Positions 48,205-60,944 of a stretch of DNA of 64,000 nt are shown in pieces. The stretch lies in the NCBI GenBank assembly GCA_013180625.2, contig SNVD02012916.1, positions 1 to 64,000 of the forward strand. Direction: 5' to 3'. A program made the translations under genes and the position numbers. The notes beneath the pieces were generated by a model that saw only the letters and a list, made by a program, of their open reading frames with translations, was not told the origin of the DNA and ran no database searches. Position 1 is the stretch's first letter, and each line of letters opens with the position of its first letter. This DNA comes from Boswellia sacra. Lineage: Eukaryota; Streptophyta; Magnoliopsida; Sapindales; Burseraceae.

Positions 48205-49089
48205 CTTCCAATTAGGGGTAGGAATTCAGGTTCATGGGTCATGTTCATGTCATGTCGAGCAATGACACGATAAAAATTGACCGAACCTAAACACGACCTA
48301 TTTATTATTCATGTCAAAAACACCTAACCTGAACACAACACGATTTTAAACGGGTGACACACAAATATTAAACAGGTCATTTTCATGTTTGACATGAATA
48401 TAACCCGTTTAACATGATTATAACACCATTAAATATTTTGACATGATTATGACACTTTTAACGACATGATTATGGCACGTTTAGCGACACGGTTTTGACA
48501 CAATTACACATTACAATTTATAACCTATTTTTAAAATAAAAATAACAATAACAAAATATTCAAAATCCATCCGCAACACAATAAAGAGTCCACTAAATAC
48601 CAAGTCCCATACAAACGTTAATCTACAACACAAAAAGTAATCCACTAAATACCAAGTCTCAAACAAAATTCAATCCGTAACATAATAAATAATCCACTAA
48701 ATACCAAATCCCATACAAACTTCAAAGACAATTTAAATTTAGAAAAACATCAATTGCATCTCCTTAACTCTTAGGCAACCTTAAAAAAAAATTGTAAAAG
48801 ATTAAAGTTAGTTCAAGATAATATCAAAATTAAAATCACAATAACTTGCACAATTAGTTTTGCACTTACATAATTAAGACCTTCATCACATGGTAGAACT
48901 TCCAGCTGATTCTCCAGATTTTTGGTTGATAGTCCAATTCATTATATCTTCAGTCAACTCATCTATCTTTGGACTTTCATTTTCTATAAAATCAAATTAT
49001 TTGTAAAATGATCAACTTAAATATTTATAATCAAAAAATTATATATATATATAGAGAGAGAGATAGATAGAGAGAGAGAAAGAGAAAAA

Positions 49090-51174
49090 GAAATTGTTAA
49101 CAAGTTACCTTGTTGTTCAAACAACCAATCTCTAGTGCAAATCAAAACTTGTACTATATCAGATGTAAGAGTGCTTCCAAATTGATCAAGAACTCGTCCA
49201 CCAACACTAAAAGCTAACTCAGATGCAACCACTAAAGCAGGGAATGGTTAAACTATCACAAGCCATACATGCAAGATCAGGATGACGAAACTGGTTTCCT
49301 TTCCAAAATAGGAGAATATCCGGATCGGTTGTCCTTTTTGTCCTTGGTTCATCAAAATACATCTCTAATTGTGCTTTTTGACTTGAAGTTGTTAGTCTAA
49401 CACTATCTAAATCATCAAATTCCTATAAATAACATAAGAAATAAGAATCATTAATAAAACAAATAAATATATGACACAAATATATATTTTTTGAAAAGTT
49501 TTGTACCTTTAATAGAGAATCTTCCTCACTAGCATTCATTGTTGACAAGTCTTCTAAATTCATGTCATCACAATTTGTAGATGAAGGTGCACCAAAAGTT
49601 TATTTTTTTCATACTCATTGTACGAAGAAAACAACTTCTCATTAGCCTTAGAAAAATGTAGATCAAAATCAACCCTATAAAGCTTTTTATATGCAAACTC
49701 AACAAATTACAGTTTGTACCGTGGATCCAAGATAACTGCTATAGCCAAAATAATGGAATAATTTGACCAATGCCTCTCAAACTTAGTTATCATGCGTTTG
49801 GCCATATCCAGCAAATAGCTATATTCAATTTCCAAGTGTTGCTTCCAAGTCAAATGAGCCACAAACACTTTAGGGAAGTACAAGGATAAAGTTGGGTAGT
49901 TTGAGCCAGAAATAATACATGTAGTCTATAAAACACAAGCAAAAAGTTGGTAATTTTCTCTACTTTCAACCACTCCTCCGGAGAAGGGCAATAATTGTAA
50001 TTAGAATCACTCAACATCATGTGATAAAAAGCTTGATTGTAATACAATGCACTTTCAAGCATGAGATAAGTGGAATTCCATCTAGTAGGAACATCTTGCC
50101 TCAAACCTTCTTTGCTATCTAAAGACTTGTTTCACACATTCAAGAAAGTCTTATTTTTTCCTTGTGACCCTTTGACATATTTAATACTCTCATGAAATTT
50201 CTAGATTGCCCTATCTATTTCTTTCAATCCTTCTAAAACAATTAAATTAAGGATATGAGCTCAACAACTAATATGAAGGAAATCTTCATTGGACAATAAT
50301 GCTTTCCTTAATTTTAATTGGGCCTTTAGAAAATCAACACAAGTATCGTTAGATGTAGCATTATCCAAAGTTATTGAAAATATGCTTTGTTCAATTCCCC
50401 ACTCACTTAGCAACTTAAATATTTTATCAGACAAAACAACACCAGTGTTTGGAGATAACAAAGCACAATAGTTTAACACCCTCTTTTGTAAAACCCAATC
50501 TTTATCAAGAAAATGAGCTGTAAGACACAATTTCCTATCTGTAGTTATGGAAGTCCATAAATTAGAGGTTAAACAGATCCTAATAGGTGCTTCCTCTAAC
50601 ATATCCTTTATTTTAGACTTTCCCTATTATATATCTTCAAAATATCAAGCTTGGCAATTTTTCTACAAATGGACTTCACAACTTCATTCAAATAACTGAA
50701 AATTCTTGTAATACCATTATACTCAATAAACTGAAATGGTAAATCATGCATAACAATTGCAGTAGACAACATTTCATGAAAGACAAGAGGATCAAATTTA
50801 GGACAACGGACTCCTACAATACCAGCAGTTTGGTTCATCATAAACTGACCTATATCACGTGAATATCTTTTTGGACAAGTCTCCAATTGCTGCTTCAAAT
50901 TACCCATTCCATGCCTAGATCCACAGATGTAAATCACTCCACATGATTTGCATTTAGATCTTTGCTTCTTATCTAGATACCCTTCCCTTGGTAGCATATC
51001 AAAATATTTCCACACTACTGAAGTTAATTTTCTTTTGCATGACCCACTTTGACTTGTGACTTGTTGTGTTACTTGTGAACTATCTTCATTCTCAATACCC
51101 ACTTGAAAAATGTCATCTGCACTTGCTTCATTAGATTCCACTCCAATGGGTGAATTAATTCCCAAAAAATCCAT
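49090..51174 (-). pseudogene. hAT transposase, broken by stops
   Basis: 51174-50608 is the N-terminal part, with a BED-type zinc finger: SVVWKYFDML, KCKSCGVIYICGS, LKQQLETC. 50602-50261 is the start of the RNase H-like catalytic region (CLTSNLWTSITTDRKLCLTA, SITLDNATSND). 50104-49850 has DVPTRWNSTYLMLESAL. About 49330-49090 is the dimerisation region, with RHPDLACMA, VASELAFSVGGRVLDQFGST and QVLICTRDWLFEQ. This is the full domain order of plant RICESLEEPER/Ac-like hAT transposases. The pieces lie in different frames with stops between them, so no active enzyme is expected. Confidence 0.9.
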
Positions 51175-51179
51175 TTTTA

Positions 51180-52015
51180 AGAATTAAAACTGCATAAAAT
51201 TAACAAAATCAGATTTAACAAAATATTAATTTATTAATTCATATCAAACAATAAACATGCATATATATTAATTGCCAAATTGATCTTCGAAGTAATAAAA
51301 TTAAATGAATTAAGAACTAAAACTGCATAAAATTAGAAACAATTGATCTTCAAAGAATCCATTTTTAAGAACTAAAACAGCATAAAATTAGAAACAAAAT
51401 CAGATTTAGCAAAATATTAAATTATTAATTCATATCAAACAATAAACATGCATATATATTAATTGCCGAATTGATCTTCGAAGTAATAACATTAAATGAA
51501 TTAAGGACTAAAACTGCAAAAAAATAGAAACAAAATCAGATTTGACAAAATATTAATTTATTGATTCATATCAAACAATAAACATGCATATATATTAATT
51601 GCAGAATTGATCTTCAAAGTAATAACATTAAATGAATTAAGAACTAAAACTGCATAAATTTATAAACAATTGATCTTCAAAGAATCCATTTTTAAGAACT
51701 AAAACAGCATAAAATTAGAAATAAAACCAGATTTAACAAAATATTAATTTATTAATTCTTATTAAACAGTAAACGTGCATATATATTAATTGGTGAATTG
51801 ATCTTCAAAGTAATAACATTAAATGAATTAAGAACTAAAACTACATAAAATTAGAACAATTGATCTTCAGAGAATCCACTTTTAAGAACTAAAACTGCAT
51901 AAACTTAGAAACAAAATCAGATTTAACAAAATATTAATTTATTAATTCATATTAAACAATAAACATGCATATATATTAATTGCCGGATTGATGTTCAAAG
52001 TAGTAACATTAAATG
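51180..52015. repeat. Tandem array inside the hAT element
   Basis: Five copies of a unit centred on CATGCATATATATTAATTG (51258, 51449, 51584, 51776, 51966) follow GAACTAAAACTGCATAAA and AACAAAATATTAATTTATT. Spacings alternate between about 190 and 134 bp, because some units have an extra ATTGATCTTCAAAGAATCCA piece. The array lies directly upstream of the transposase start. Confidence 0.85.
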
Positions 52016-52266
52016 CCAGAATGAACAATTGGTTTTCAAAGTACTACTAATTTATTAATTAATATTAATGACATCATATGCCACTATCGAGAGAGCTTTA
52101 ATCAAATAGAAAATTTTGAATCCGTACAATTCAATATTAGAAAGATGTGTCAAAGAGCATTGACGCCATCATATGAAGACTGGAGAGTGGATTTAGAAAA
52201 CGTGGGTGATATACAAATAATAGTCAATTAAATAATTTTAAAAACCAGAATTTAACACATAATATG

Positions 52267-52525
52267 AGTTTTACTATGATACAGTGGTTGTACCGGTATA
52301 GTCACTGTTCATTTGTGTAAAAATCGTAAACACGTTGTAAAAGTCGTAAACGAATGAATAAAAGTTGTATGTAAAAATGTGTAAAAATATCGTAAATAAA
52401 AAACATGTAAAAGTCGTAAATACGATTTTTTTTAATTGGATTACGATTTTTATCACGTGTTTACATTTTTATTTTTCTACAGCAAAGTTGCTATACGGTA
52501 CAACAACAGTACCATAGCAAAACTC
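52267..52525. mobile_element. MITE of 259 bp with long terminal inverted repeats
   Basis: Inverted ends of about 35 bp (AGTTTTACTATGATACAGTG at the left, complement of GTACCATAGCAAAACTC at the right) lie between 9-bp direct repeats CATAATATG (52258-52266 and 52526-52534). A 9-bp duplication points to the Mutator superfamily. The interior repeats AAAATCGTAAA/AAAGTCGTAAA motifs. Confidence 0.85.
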
Positions 52526-52534
52526 CATAATATG

Positions 52535-53454
52535 GCTTTGCTACATGAAAAAATTAATCATGTATTATAAATTAATTAATTAGGTAGAAATAAGTTAAGC
52601 CTTATTTATTTGATCTGATCAGCATAGCATATTTGCACGCTTTAGCGCTGTACAATAAGACTTTTTACATATGATTGATCCTTGAACACTTGGAAGAACA
52701 CCATGTTTTCACTATTAATTATAATCATACTCAATTCTAAATTGCGACTTACAACTGCCCAAAATGAAACTTCAGTAGATATTGATAATGAACCTTTTCT
52801 TGGGATCAAAGATTTTACAATTTTTAATTATGAAAAGTTACATAGAACGACCAAGCTAACATGTTTGGAATATGTTACTTTGCATGTGCAGCTATTTCCA
52901 AGCATTTACATTGAGCACTTTTAAAAGAGTTATATGAAAGTTGTTCTTCATTTGCTCTATTAGCGTGACAGGTTCACGGTGGAGAGAGCGGCCTAGACAC
53001 AGTGGAGTGACAGAGAGCTGGACGCAACAGCTTAGAGGCGGTGCTATCACTGTGAGATAGAGGGACAGAGAGAGAGCTGGAGGTGGTGGACTCCATAAGT
53101 GTGAGGCAGGGAGAGGCCGTGTGAGGCGGGGAGAGGTCGTTTGAGGTAGGGAGAGACTGTGTGAGGCGGGGAGGCGGTTGGGTTGGGTTTTGATTTTTGA
53201 ATGTGAGATATGTCTTATGATGTAGGTTTTCTGTTTTGTAATTTTCTTTTTTTTTTTAACCTTTACAAAGTAATTTAAAATTCAAAATTGATTAGTATTT
53301 GTATTATAATTCTACCCATTTAAACTAATCGTGTCAATTCGTGTCTATGCAATATTATATTTTATTCGTGTTATATGGATCATTAAACGAGTTTGTATTA
53401 TTAAACAAATTCATGTCATTCAAAGGTTTCATGTCATATAGACACTAAATTTTT
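52535..53454. other. hAT interior with a G-rich repeat block, no gene
   Basis: A G-rich stretch (about 52975-53180) has four to five short tandem repeats of about 20-25 bp containing GTGTGAGGCGGGGAGAGG. A short frame at 52682-52924 has no recognisable homologue. The rest is AT-rich hAT sequence. Confidence 0.5.
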
Positions 53455-53458
53455 TAGG

Positions 53459-55452
53459 CTCAACGAATAAATGAAGATTAATGTCAAATAATAAAAATGA
53501 CAAAAATGCCCTTAAAGGCAAGAAAGGAAAGGTGAGAGGGAATCGATGAAAGGTCTCGAAAACTTATTTGTGAGTTCAAAAAATCACAAAAATTAATCCA
53601 GAAAGAATCTGATGATGAATCATATATTGTTATGAAGTACAAATGTCTAATTTTGATAGAAATTTATGAATCATGAATTGAAGTTGAACTTGAAAAGTTA
53701 TAAGCGATCGAATAAATAGAGGTCATAAGGGACTGCATTGCGAAATGATAAAACAAAGAGCATTGAAAGGAAACAATCGCCTGACTATTGACCAATAGTA
53801 GGTTTGCTATCAGACAACCGCCCGACTGCAAGCCAATAGCTACCCAACTATTTGATGATCAGCCGCCAGTCTACTAGCAGCTGCCCGGCTGTTGGTCATG
53901 TATTTTAGGAAAATTTTAATAGAAACCTTCCTTTTTTGCTTCTTTCTTCCTTTTTCCACTTCACCCCTCTTCTATATAAGCACCCCCTCTCCTCCCTTTG
54001 CAACACACTAATTATCGAATATAATCATCTCTTCTCCCTCTTGAAGACATGCTTAAGAATTCGAGAAATCTTTTCCAGTTCAAAGATTTTTAGGTCTTCT
54101 ATTGCTCTAAACCTGAAAAGGGTACGTCTTGAGAGCATATTTCTCTTCTCCCTCCTATTTTCTCTTTTACTTTTCTTACTTAAAAGAAGCATGTTTAGAG
54201 TTTAATTTTATGTTCAGAAGCATTCTAGGGTTATTATGAATTGTTATAATCCTCATTTTTTCTTAATTTTATGTTCAGAAGCATTCTAGGGTTATTATGA
54301 ATTGTTCTAATCCTCATTTTTTTTTGCAAGATAGATAAGCGTGTCAAGATAAGTCCGCTTTCCCTTCTTTATTAGAAGAATGTGTAGGAATTTATTTCTT
54401 TGCAAATGTTTAAAATCATGCTTAGGAGCACATGATTAGAATCATGCTAAGAGAATTTATGATTGCTTTAAAACATGCTAGGAAATAGCATAGAATAGGT
54501 GTGACTTACCTTAATTGCCCTTGAATGCTTTGGTTGAGCTAGAATAGTTTGGTTTGACTTTGATTGAATGAATTAGGCTAGAAATGCCATGTCTAGGCTA
54601 GAAATGCCATGATTTATTATAAACGAGTATGAAGTATGCTAGAATAGCAATAGAAAGAATTACCATGATAGAATTATCAAATCTAGGTCGAAGTACCATG
54701 ATTCTAGATTATGGCTTTGTATTTTGATTAATTGATAAATATGAATATATGAATATACTATGATTAGAAATATGATTAGGATGATGCCATAAAGTGATGG
54801 AGGACTCACATTGTTAATGAGGGACCATTACATATAATGAATAAATGTATGAGTGTATACCTCAAAAGGTTTAATAGACATTGAATAGGCTCGCATACGG
54901 TGGTGAGGAATTCATTATCTATTGAGTCTCAAATTGATTATTTATATTTGATATTTTAATGAATGAATGTTATATTTGAAGTGCCAAAGTAAAATTACTT
55001 TATTTTATTATTAAAAAACAATGGATGTAATCCTCTTCCCCTTTCTCCATGTTTGAAAGGAATTGTTATTTGATTGAATAATCACCTCACATGTCTAAAG
55101 AAGATTAGATGGAATGTGTGCATAAAAAAGAACAACTTTAGTGGACTGTATGTAATATGAGATATTCTTATTTCGTATACCCTAGTGGAGGCCGAATCTT
55201 GATTCAAGTAGGTCGAATGACTCGTACCTAACTTTCCAAACCCATCTCTGAAGAGATGAAGGTAATTTAGGTCTCAAAGTGAGGGATCAAATTGCCCACA
55301 TTTATTCTCAATTGAATAATTGGGTGGCGACTCAATTTCTCCAGACATGCCCATGGCTCGTTTCTGTTTCCTTGGGTCTCAAAAGAGGCTTTGACATAGT
55401 GTCGTGATTACAAATGCTCTAGCAGGATGAAAGCCTCGTTCACGATCACCTG
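53459..55452. mobile_element. Possible solo-LTR-like insert in the hAT element
   Basis: The hAT terminal sequence appears interrupted here, with TAGG directly repeated at 53455-53458 and 55453-55456. The insert has a promoter-like region (TCTATATAAGCACCCC near 53971, followed by a C-rich leader) as LTRs often do. A 64-bp tandem duplication lies near 54208-54330. It does not start TG or end CA, so the boundaries and class are uncertain. Confidence 0.4.
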
Positions 55453-55606
55453 TAGGTCCGAACCCTCAATCCGAACATAACACAATTATTAAATGGTAAA
55501 AATTTCAACCCAAACATAACTAAAACAAATCCAAATTCACTAATTTGAATGTTGTGTCATGTCGGGTTTGCGGGTCATGTCAAAAATTCCCACCTTTACT
55601 TCCAAT

Positions 55607-56350
55607 GTTTTTGTTCTGCTCATTTTCCAACCTGATATGCAAGTTTCTAAACACATCAAATGTATCAGATTTCTCTTTAACAAAATCTACCTAATTATAT
55701 TTTGAATAGTAATCTATACAAACACAAACATACATTTTTCTTGCAATGCTTTGAACTTGCATTAGACCTATGAGATACATATGTAATAGTTCGAGAATCT
55801 TTGAAGAACTAAAAAAATAATTAAAAGCATGTGAACTTTTAATCTGCTTACCCTTTTGGCAAGGACCATACGCAATGTTAGGTTTTTGTTTAGACTTAGG
55901 TACTCCACTAACTGCACCAGTCTTAGTTAATTTGACTAAGTCTTTATAACTTATATGGCCAACTCTTTGGTGCCATAGTTCAATCTCGGAGGTCTTAAGA
56001 TGCAATGCTCTCAGTTTGGTTAATAAGTAACAATTGTCATTAGATCTAACACCTTCAAGAATGCAATTTTTGTTGGAACCAAGAGTCATGCGCTTATTCT
56101 TATTGACCTCAAAAATATATTTATCATCACAAATCTAATTAATACTACGTAAATTAACTTTAAGACCTTCAACATAAAGAACATCTTTAAACTCAAGCAA
56201 ACCATCAACACACAATGTACCCTTACCCATTACTTTGCTATTGGCACCATCTCTAAAGGTGATTCAGCTTGGCTGCATGATTTGAAATTTTTAGCAGATC
56301 TTTATTAGCTGTGATATGTCTTGGACATCACTATCAAAGTGCCAAGAATC
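55607..56350 (-). pseudogene. Copia GAG-pre-integrase and integrase N-terminal half
   Basis: 56089-55691 reads ELWHQRVGHISYKDLVKLTK and GPCQKGKQIKSSH, the zinc-binding HHCC region with its first Cys replaced by Tyr (YGPC). It is followed by CIDYYSKY near the integrase core start. Confidence 0.85.
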
Positions 56351-56399
56351 ATTAGTGAAAGCATTTAAGGCAAATAAAGCAACATTACCTTGATTTGTT

Positions 56400-57660
56400 T
56401 TCTTTTTAACCCAGTTTTGTTGTTCTTTATGTGACAACTTATATTGTCTGTTGTGTGACTGCCTATGTTTTTATTCATTTTCATATAGCAAATTGTTCAA
56501 TTTATAACATCTAGGTATTATATGTCCCTTAACACCACAAAACAACATATTGGTGCAAATTTTCTAGTCATAAACATTGTGGATTTAACCAAATGTGATG
56601 ATGCACTATGAAATGAATTTTTAAAACTTTTGGAGGAAGAGTTTTTACCCAAACTTGAAGTCCCTTTACCAGATCTTTGTGAATTTTCTAATTTGTTTGA
56701 GATATTAGGCTTTGATGGTTCGTACTTGGTTGAGGATTCTGAAATCTATGACGCGGTTGATCTAAAAGCTTTAACAAATGTTGTTTTTGAAGCGATGCTT
56801 AGTTGTGTGCTTTAAAACCAAATCCATGCTTAATGTTGTTGTTTCTCCCTTGAACTAGAATTTCATCTACCTTTTTGGTTCCTTTTGACCAAACCTAAAT
56901 AGATACTTCATGCTCTTTTATGAACTCATCCTCCTCAGCCAACTCCAATTTCAGTTTCTCAATAGTTGTCTTAATTTCAGCAATATTTTCTTCCAAAAGC
57001 ACTTTCTCATATGTGACAACTTCGATCTCTTTAACGAACTCCTGTATTCTCTTTTCATTTTCTTTGTTCTTTTGAATTTCTATTTCTAAGGCATGATGAA
57101 GATCATTGTTTGCTTCCTACAATTCTTCATAATAAGTCAGATCAAGAACAAATTCAGTATCAGCATCATCAGTTACCATAGTCGTAACTAATCCAATTGT
57201 CTCTGATATGACTTCCTTTCCTTTGTCTAATATAGATGCAATAGATGCAATGTAACTATTCTGATGCTCACCTTTGCTGCTTCCAAAGTCATTGTCACTC
57301 CAAGTAACATTTAATAATTTGTTTTGTTCCTTTAAATTTGCACATTCAAACCTAATTTTTTGAATCCTGAGCATTCAAAACACTACACTTGAGTTTTCTT
57401 CTTAGGTTCTTTGTTAAATCTTTTAAAGTCAACTACATTTTTCTCTTCTTTCTAACCCTTAAACTGATTCTTCTTTTTGGTATTTTTCTTAAGAAATTTC
57501 TTAAAGTTTCTCACAATTAAAGTCATTTCTTGATCATCTGAGATTTCTGAGTTGTCATCATCATCAACATCTTTTGATAAAGAGGTTGCCAGAGCAATGG
57601 ATTTGTTTTTCTTGACTTGTGGCATAAATGTCAACTCATAAGACTGAAGTGATCCCAATA
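56400..57660 (-). pseudogene. Copia gag, C-terminal half
   Basis: 57658-57452 reads GSLQSYELTFMPQVKKNKSI, EISDDQEMTLIVRNFKKFLK, the usual end of the copia gag core before the zinc knuckle. 57374-57117 and neighbouring frames are a lysine- and glutamate-rich coiled-coil region seen in long plant copia gag proteins. A plus-strand frame at 56630-56815 is a shadow. Confidence 0.8.
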
Positions 57661-57666
57661 GTTCAT

Positions 57667-59180
57667 TGACACATCAAAAAAAAGGATTATTTCTTAAGTA
57701 TAAGAGTGTCAAAGTAATAAACCCGGCAAGATCGGGATCGATCCACAGGGAATGAGATTTAGTAATACAAACTAAAGGATGGGCAAATATGATATGAATA
57801 ATTTAAATAAATAACGAGATAATATTAACAAATAAAAGTAAAAATGGTAGGCAGTACAATCGACCATTCAAATGTAAAATAAAGATAAAACATGATAAAA
57901 CGAACCATGAAAAAAGGTGGTGAAACCTACCATAGCAAATGAATGAACAAATTCACAAACAATGAACAAGAATAATTAAAATATGCAAATAAGAGAAATT
58001 AACTCAATGATGATGAAATCTAAGGTTAAGGGATCCACCCTCGATATATCCAACAAAGATAATTACAAGACAATCGAAATTCACACATCAAGGAGCTTCC
58101 AATCGGAAGGTATGTCATTTAAACCCATTTTAGTTATATGAATTATATTTGTTTCATTACCAATATTTATATTACATCTTGTAAATGGGTTCAAGCATCT
58201 AATATGCCAATCACCATATGTCTACAACAAATCAAGGTTCATAACTAGACTTGTATCGATAAGAAAGACTATACAATGTCTAGAAATGATCTAAGCATTT
58301 GATGTGTCAAGAACCATCTACAATAGATAAAGACCTCCACTTTACGAGTATTGCAAAGATTGATTAAGGAAATAAATATAAAAAATATAAAATAAACAAC
58401 ACAAGATTATGATTTTTAAGCACATATTAAGGGTTTAGAAAATCATTATTCTCATATCAAGGGTTTCACCCTTTCACCTTAGCATAAGAGAATTTCGTAA
58501 AACATTATGCAAGAAAGAAAATAAATTGCAAGAAGAAAATGATTTATTAATAATATAAAGAAAATAAATTGCAAGAAAGAAACACAATATTAAGAGATAT
58601 TAGCCAAGAGCCAAGGTGCCTCTTTAGGTGACAACTTCGTCTATTTATAGACACAATTGAGTGGCAAAGGCAATTGTTGACAATTTGGACAATCATGTGC
58701 ACTGATTTTGGCCACCAATTTTGATGTCAAAATATTTATAATTTTGATCACACGTCTTCATGAAACTTACAGATACTTCTCTCATCTTTCTAGAATATTT
58801 TGAATCATATGATTTGGATACATATACCAAGAGATATGATCAAAATCTGGAGGCATAGTTATGCTAGGCTAAAACTACAGATGGGTTCAGTTCAAGGCCT
58901 TTTTGGTCCACTAGGCACTCGAACTTCATGAAGCTTGCAAAATACAATTTTCTAGACAATTTAATCAGTTGTTTAGCAAATCAAGATTTTCACTGTTCTA
59001 ATTTATATATAGAAAGTTATACTCATTCTTTCGAACCTATATCAAAAACTGAAATTAAGGTGAAGCTAATTCAAAAGGTACAAAGACTACAAATATGTAT
59101 AAGTTGAGAAATTTAATGACACTATTAGTGCAATATAATGAATTAAGCTCTTATTAAACATACATATTTAAGTTTTCATC
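57667..59180. mobile_element. 1.5-kb insert in copia gag, class uncertain
   Basis: Copia gag breaks between ILNSLPEKYQAKTTIVADT at 59204 and GSLQSYELT at 57658, which are adjacent in related proteins. The insert begins near TGACACATCAAAAA and ends near TTTTCATCATCA, with TTCAT present at both edges. It contains GTGTCAAAGTAATAAACCCGG followed by a GATCGATCCACAGGG stretch, a motif I recall from repeated plant LTR-type DNA. It has no coding region. Confidence 0.6.
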
Positions 59181-59203
59181 ATCAATTTTTAGCTCATCAA
59201 GGT

Positions 59204-59740
59204 TCAAGTATCTGCAACAATAGTAGTTTTGGCTTGATATTTTTCAGGTAAAGAATTAAGTATTTTTAGAATAACATCTGCATCACTATAAGTCTTTCTC
59301 AACAAAGCTACAACATTTGTTATCTCATTCAGTCTTGCATAGAATTTTGAAACTGTCTCATTCTCTTGCATTTTGATTTTGTCGAATTGAGAGGCAAGCA
59401 TAAGTCAAGAGACTTCAAATAACATTGAATGCTTTCAGATTGATTACATTGAGAAGAGAATGAAAGGCTTTGGAATTCCATTGTGCTGCATAATAGTCTT
59501 GTTGATTCCAAGCCGATTCTTCTTTCACAGCTCTAACACCTTCTTGATTAACTTGAGTAGGTGGACTCCATCCATAAACACTAGTTTTACATACCCTCTC
59601 ATTAATTACCTTAAGAAAAAACTTAGTCTTAGCCTTCCAGTGCCTATAATTACTTTCATCGAAAGGAGGTGGATGGTTGATTGACCCTCCGTACTTATGA
59701 AAATCCGTAGCTAAAGAACAATGACAGGATCTACACAAGT
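59204..59740 (-). pseudogene. Copia gag, N-terminal half
   Basis: 59738-59415 carries PPPFDESNYRHWKAKTKFFL. 59401-59204 carries LASQFDKIKMQENETVSKFY, ARLNEI and SLPEKYQAKTTIV. This is the UBN2-type gag of Ty1/copia. It contains frameshifts. Confidence 0.87.
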
Positions 59741-59746
59741 ATGTTA

Positions 59747-59765
59747 GTGCTCTACTTTGATACCA
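59747..59765 (-). other. Primer binding site of the copia element
   Basis: The reverse complement reads TGGTATCAAAGTAGAGCAC, a Met-tRNA-type primer site, two bases inside the LTR. Confidence 0.9.
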
Positions 59766-59767
59766 AT

Positions 59768-60508
59768 TGAAAGTTTTAACGCTATAGATGTAGTTACGTA
59801 AGACCGAACTACTACAATTATATTAGATGTAAAAAACATAAATAAATTTCACAGAGGAGATCAATATGGTTCACCTATAACCATCCTATATCCATGGAAG
59901 GTTGCTGTAATTCACTATGATGTTCACGTTTACAAGGGCTAGGACTTTACAGTTGATGAACCACTATGTTCACTCACACTGACCTATCCTATATAAACAA
60001 CATTTTAATCTCCTAGATTTCATCCATAGCAAACCAGCTTCTATCATTGCTGCACTTCCCTCAATTTAAGTTCCTCTCAAATTTTATTACATGTTCCTAG
60101 TGAGATAATCCCATTCTTCTAGTTAATCATAAACATTATAAGTAAATTATCACTACTCAAGCTAAACTCATACAGCTTGCACAAAATATTACTAGACATA
60201 AGTAAAAGACTTCTAGTTATAGAAGACTTGTCCAACAAACTTTTCTTCTTGAACAAGGATTTTTGAAGATCTTTCCTCATAGTAATTATTTTGTAAATCT
60301 TACACATATAAGAAAGATGAATCATATTAAGATATTAAATAAATCAACAAAATATAAATTTATTTCTAAAATGAGATAAAATCAATACTTTCTTAAAATA
60401 ACTTCAAACCTTGAAAATAATATTCAGTTAAGTTACACATATTGAAACAATTAAAAGCAGGAAAGTCAAATAAAATATTGCAAGTTATGTTCTCTCAAAA
60501 TACCAACA
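59768..60508 (-). repeat. 5' LTR of the copia element
   Basis: In element orientation it starts TGTTGGTATTTTGAG and ends AAAACTTTCA, giving TG...CA. The length is 741 bp. No partner LTR was found at the other end. Confidence 0.8.
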
Positions 60509-60944
60509 CATCAATGCTACATAGGTTGACTAGGATACATGACAGTCCACGTGACATTATCCTAATTGATAATTTTGGTTTGGTTTTGTTAAATCATTGA
60601 TTTTAAAATATTTATATAGAGAGCGAGACAACAAATAAATAAGTAAAAACAAAAACAAAAGTTAAGTATTCAAGTTAACATACTTTTAAAATTTCGGAGA
60701 AATTAAAAACAAAAATATTATTAAAACATGTAAATTAAGTTCTATTATCTTTTAATTGTTGTTTAGATGTATTAAATGCTAATGAAAAAGAAAAAGTCCA
60801 TTAAGTTTGTTGTATTTTATTTTATTCCGACTTTGTTTTGTGGAAAGGAGATTGTTTAGCACAAAATGTGTGAAAATCCAATTTAAAAAGAGCAAACTGC
60901 GTGAATTTTAGTACATAAGGGTATTTATGTATTTCTGTCCACTG
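60509..60944. other. AT-rich DNA between the copia LTR and the UGT upstream region
   Basis: No gene or element was recognised. Confidence 0.5.

Larger units (their letters stand above)
48213..55598 (-). mobile_element. hAT DNA transposon (7.4 kb) inserted in the copia integrase
   Basis: Ends are TAGGGGTAGGAATT and AATTCCCACCTTTA. They are flanked by a perfect 8-bp duplication CTTCCAAT (48205-48212 and 55599-55606). Subterminal regions share motifs such as GGGTCATGTTCATGTC and GGGTCATGTC in opposite orientation. A decayed hAT transposase lies on the minus strand. The element itself hosts a tandem array, a MITE and an LTR-like insert. The two halves of the copia integrase become adjacent when it is removed. 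Confidence 0.94.
45882..60508 (-). mobile_element. Decayed Ty1/copia LTR retrotransposon, 3' LTR missing, with nested inserts
   Basis: Minus-strand remnants occur in copia order: 5' LTR (60508-59768), primer site, gag, integrase, RT and RNase H last (45885). The left boundary stops at the end of the RNase H frame with no LTR, so the 3' end is deleted. The element is interrupted by a hAT transposon (48213-55598) and by an insert of about 1.5 kb (about 57667-59180). Many stops and frameshifts are present. Confidence 0.9.

Noticed and set aside
52682..52924. 80-codon frame with a signal-peptide-like start
   Set aside because: It lies inside the hAT element, has no recognisable mature part and lacks supporting promoter features.
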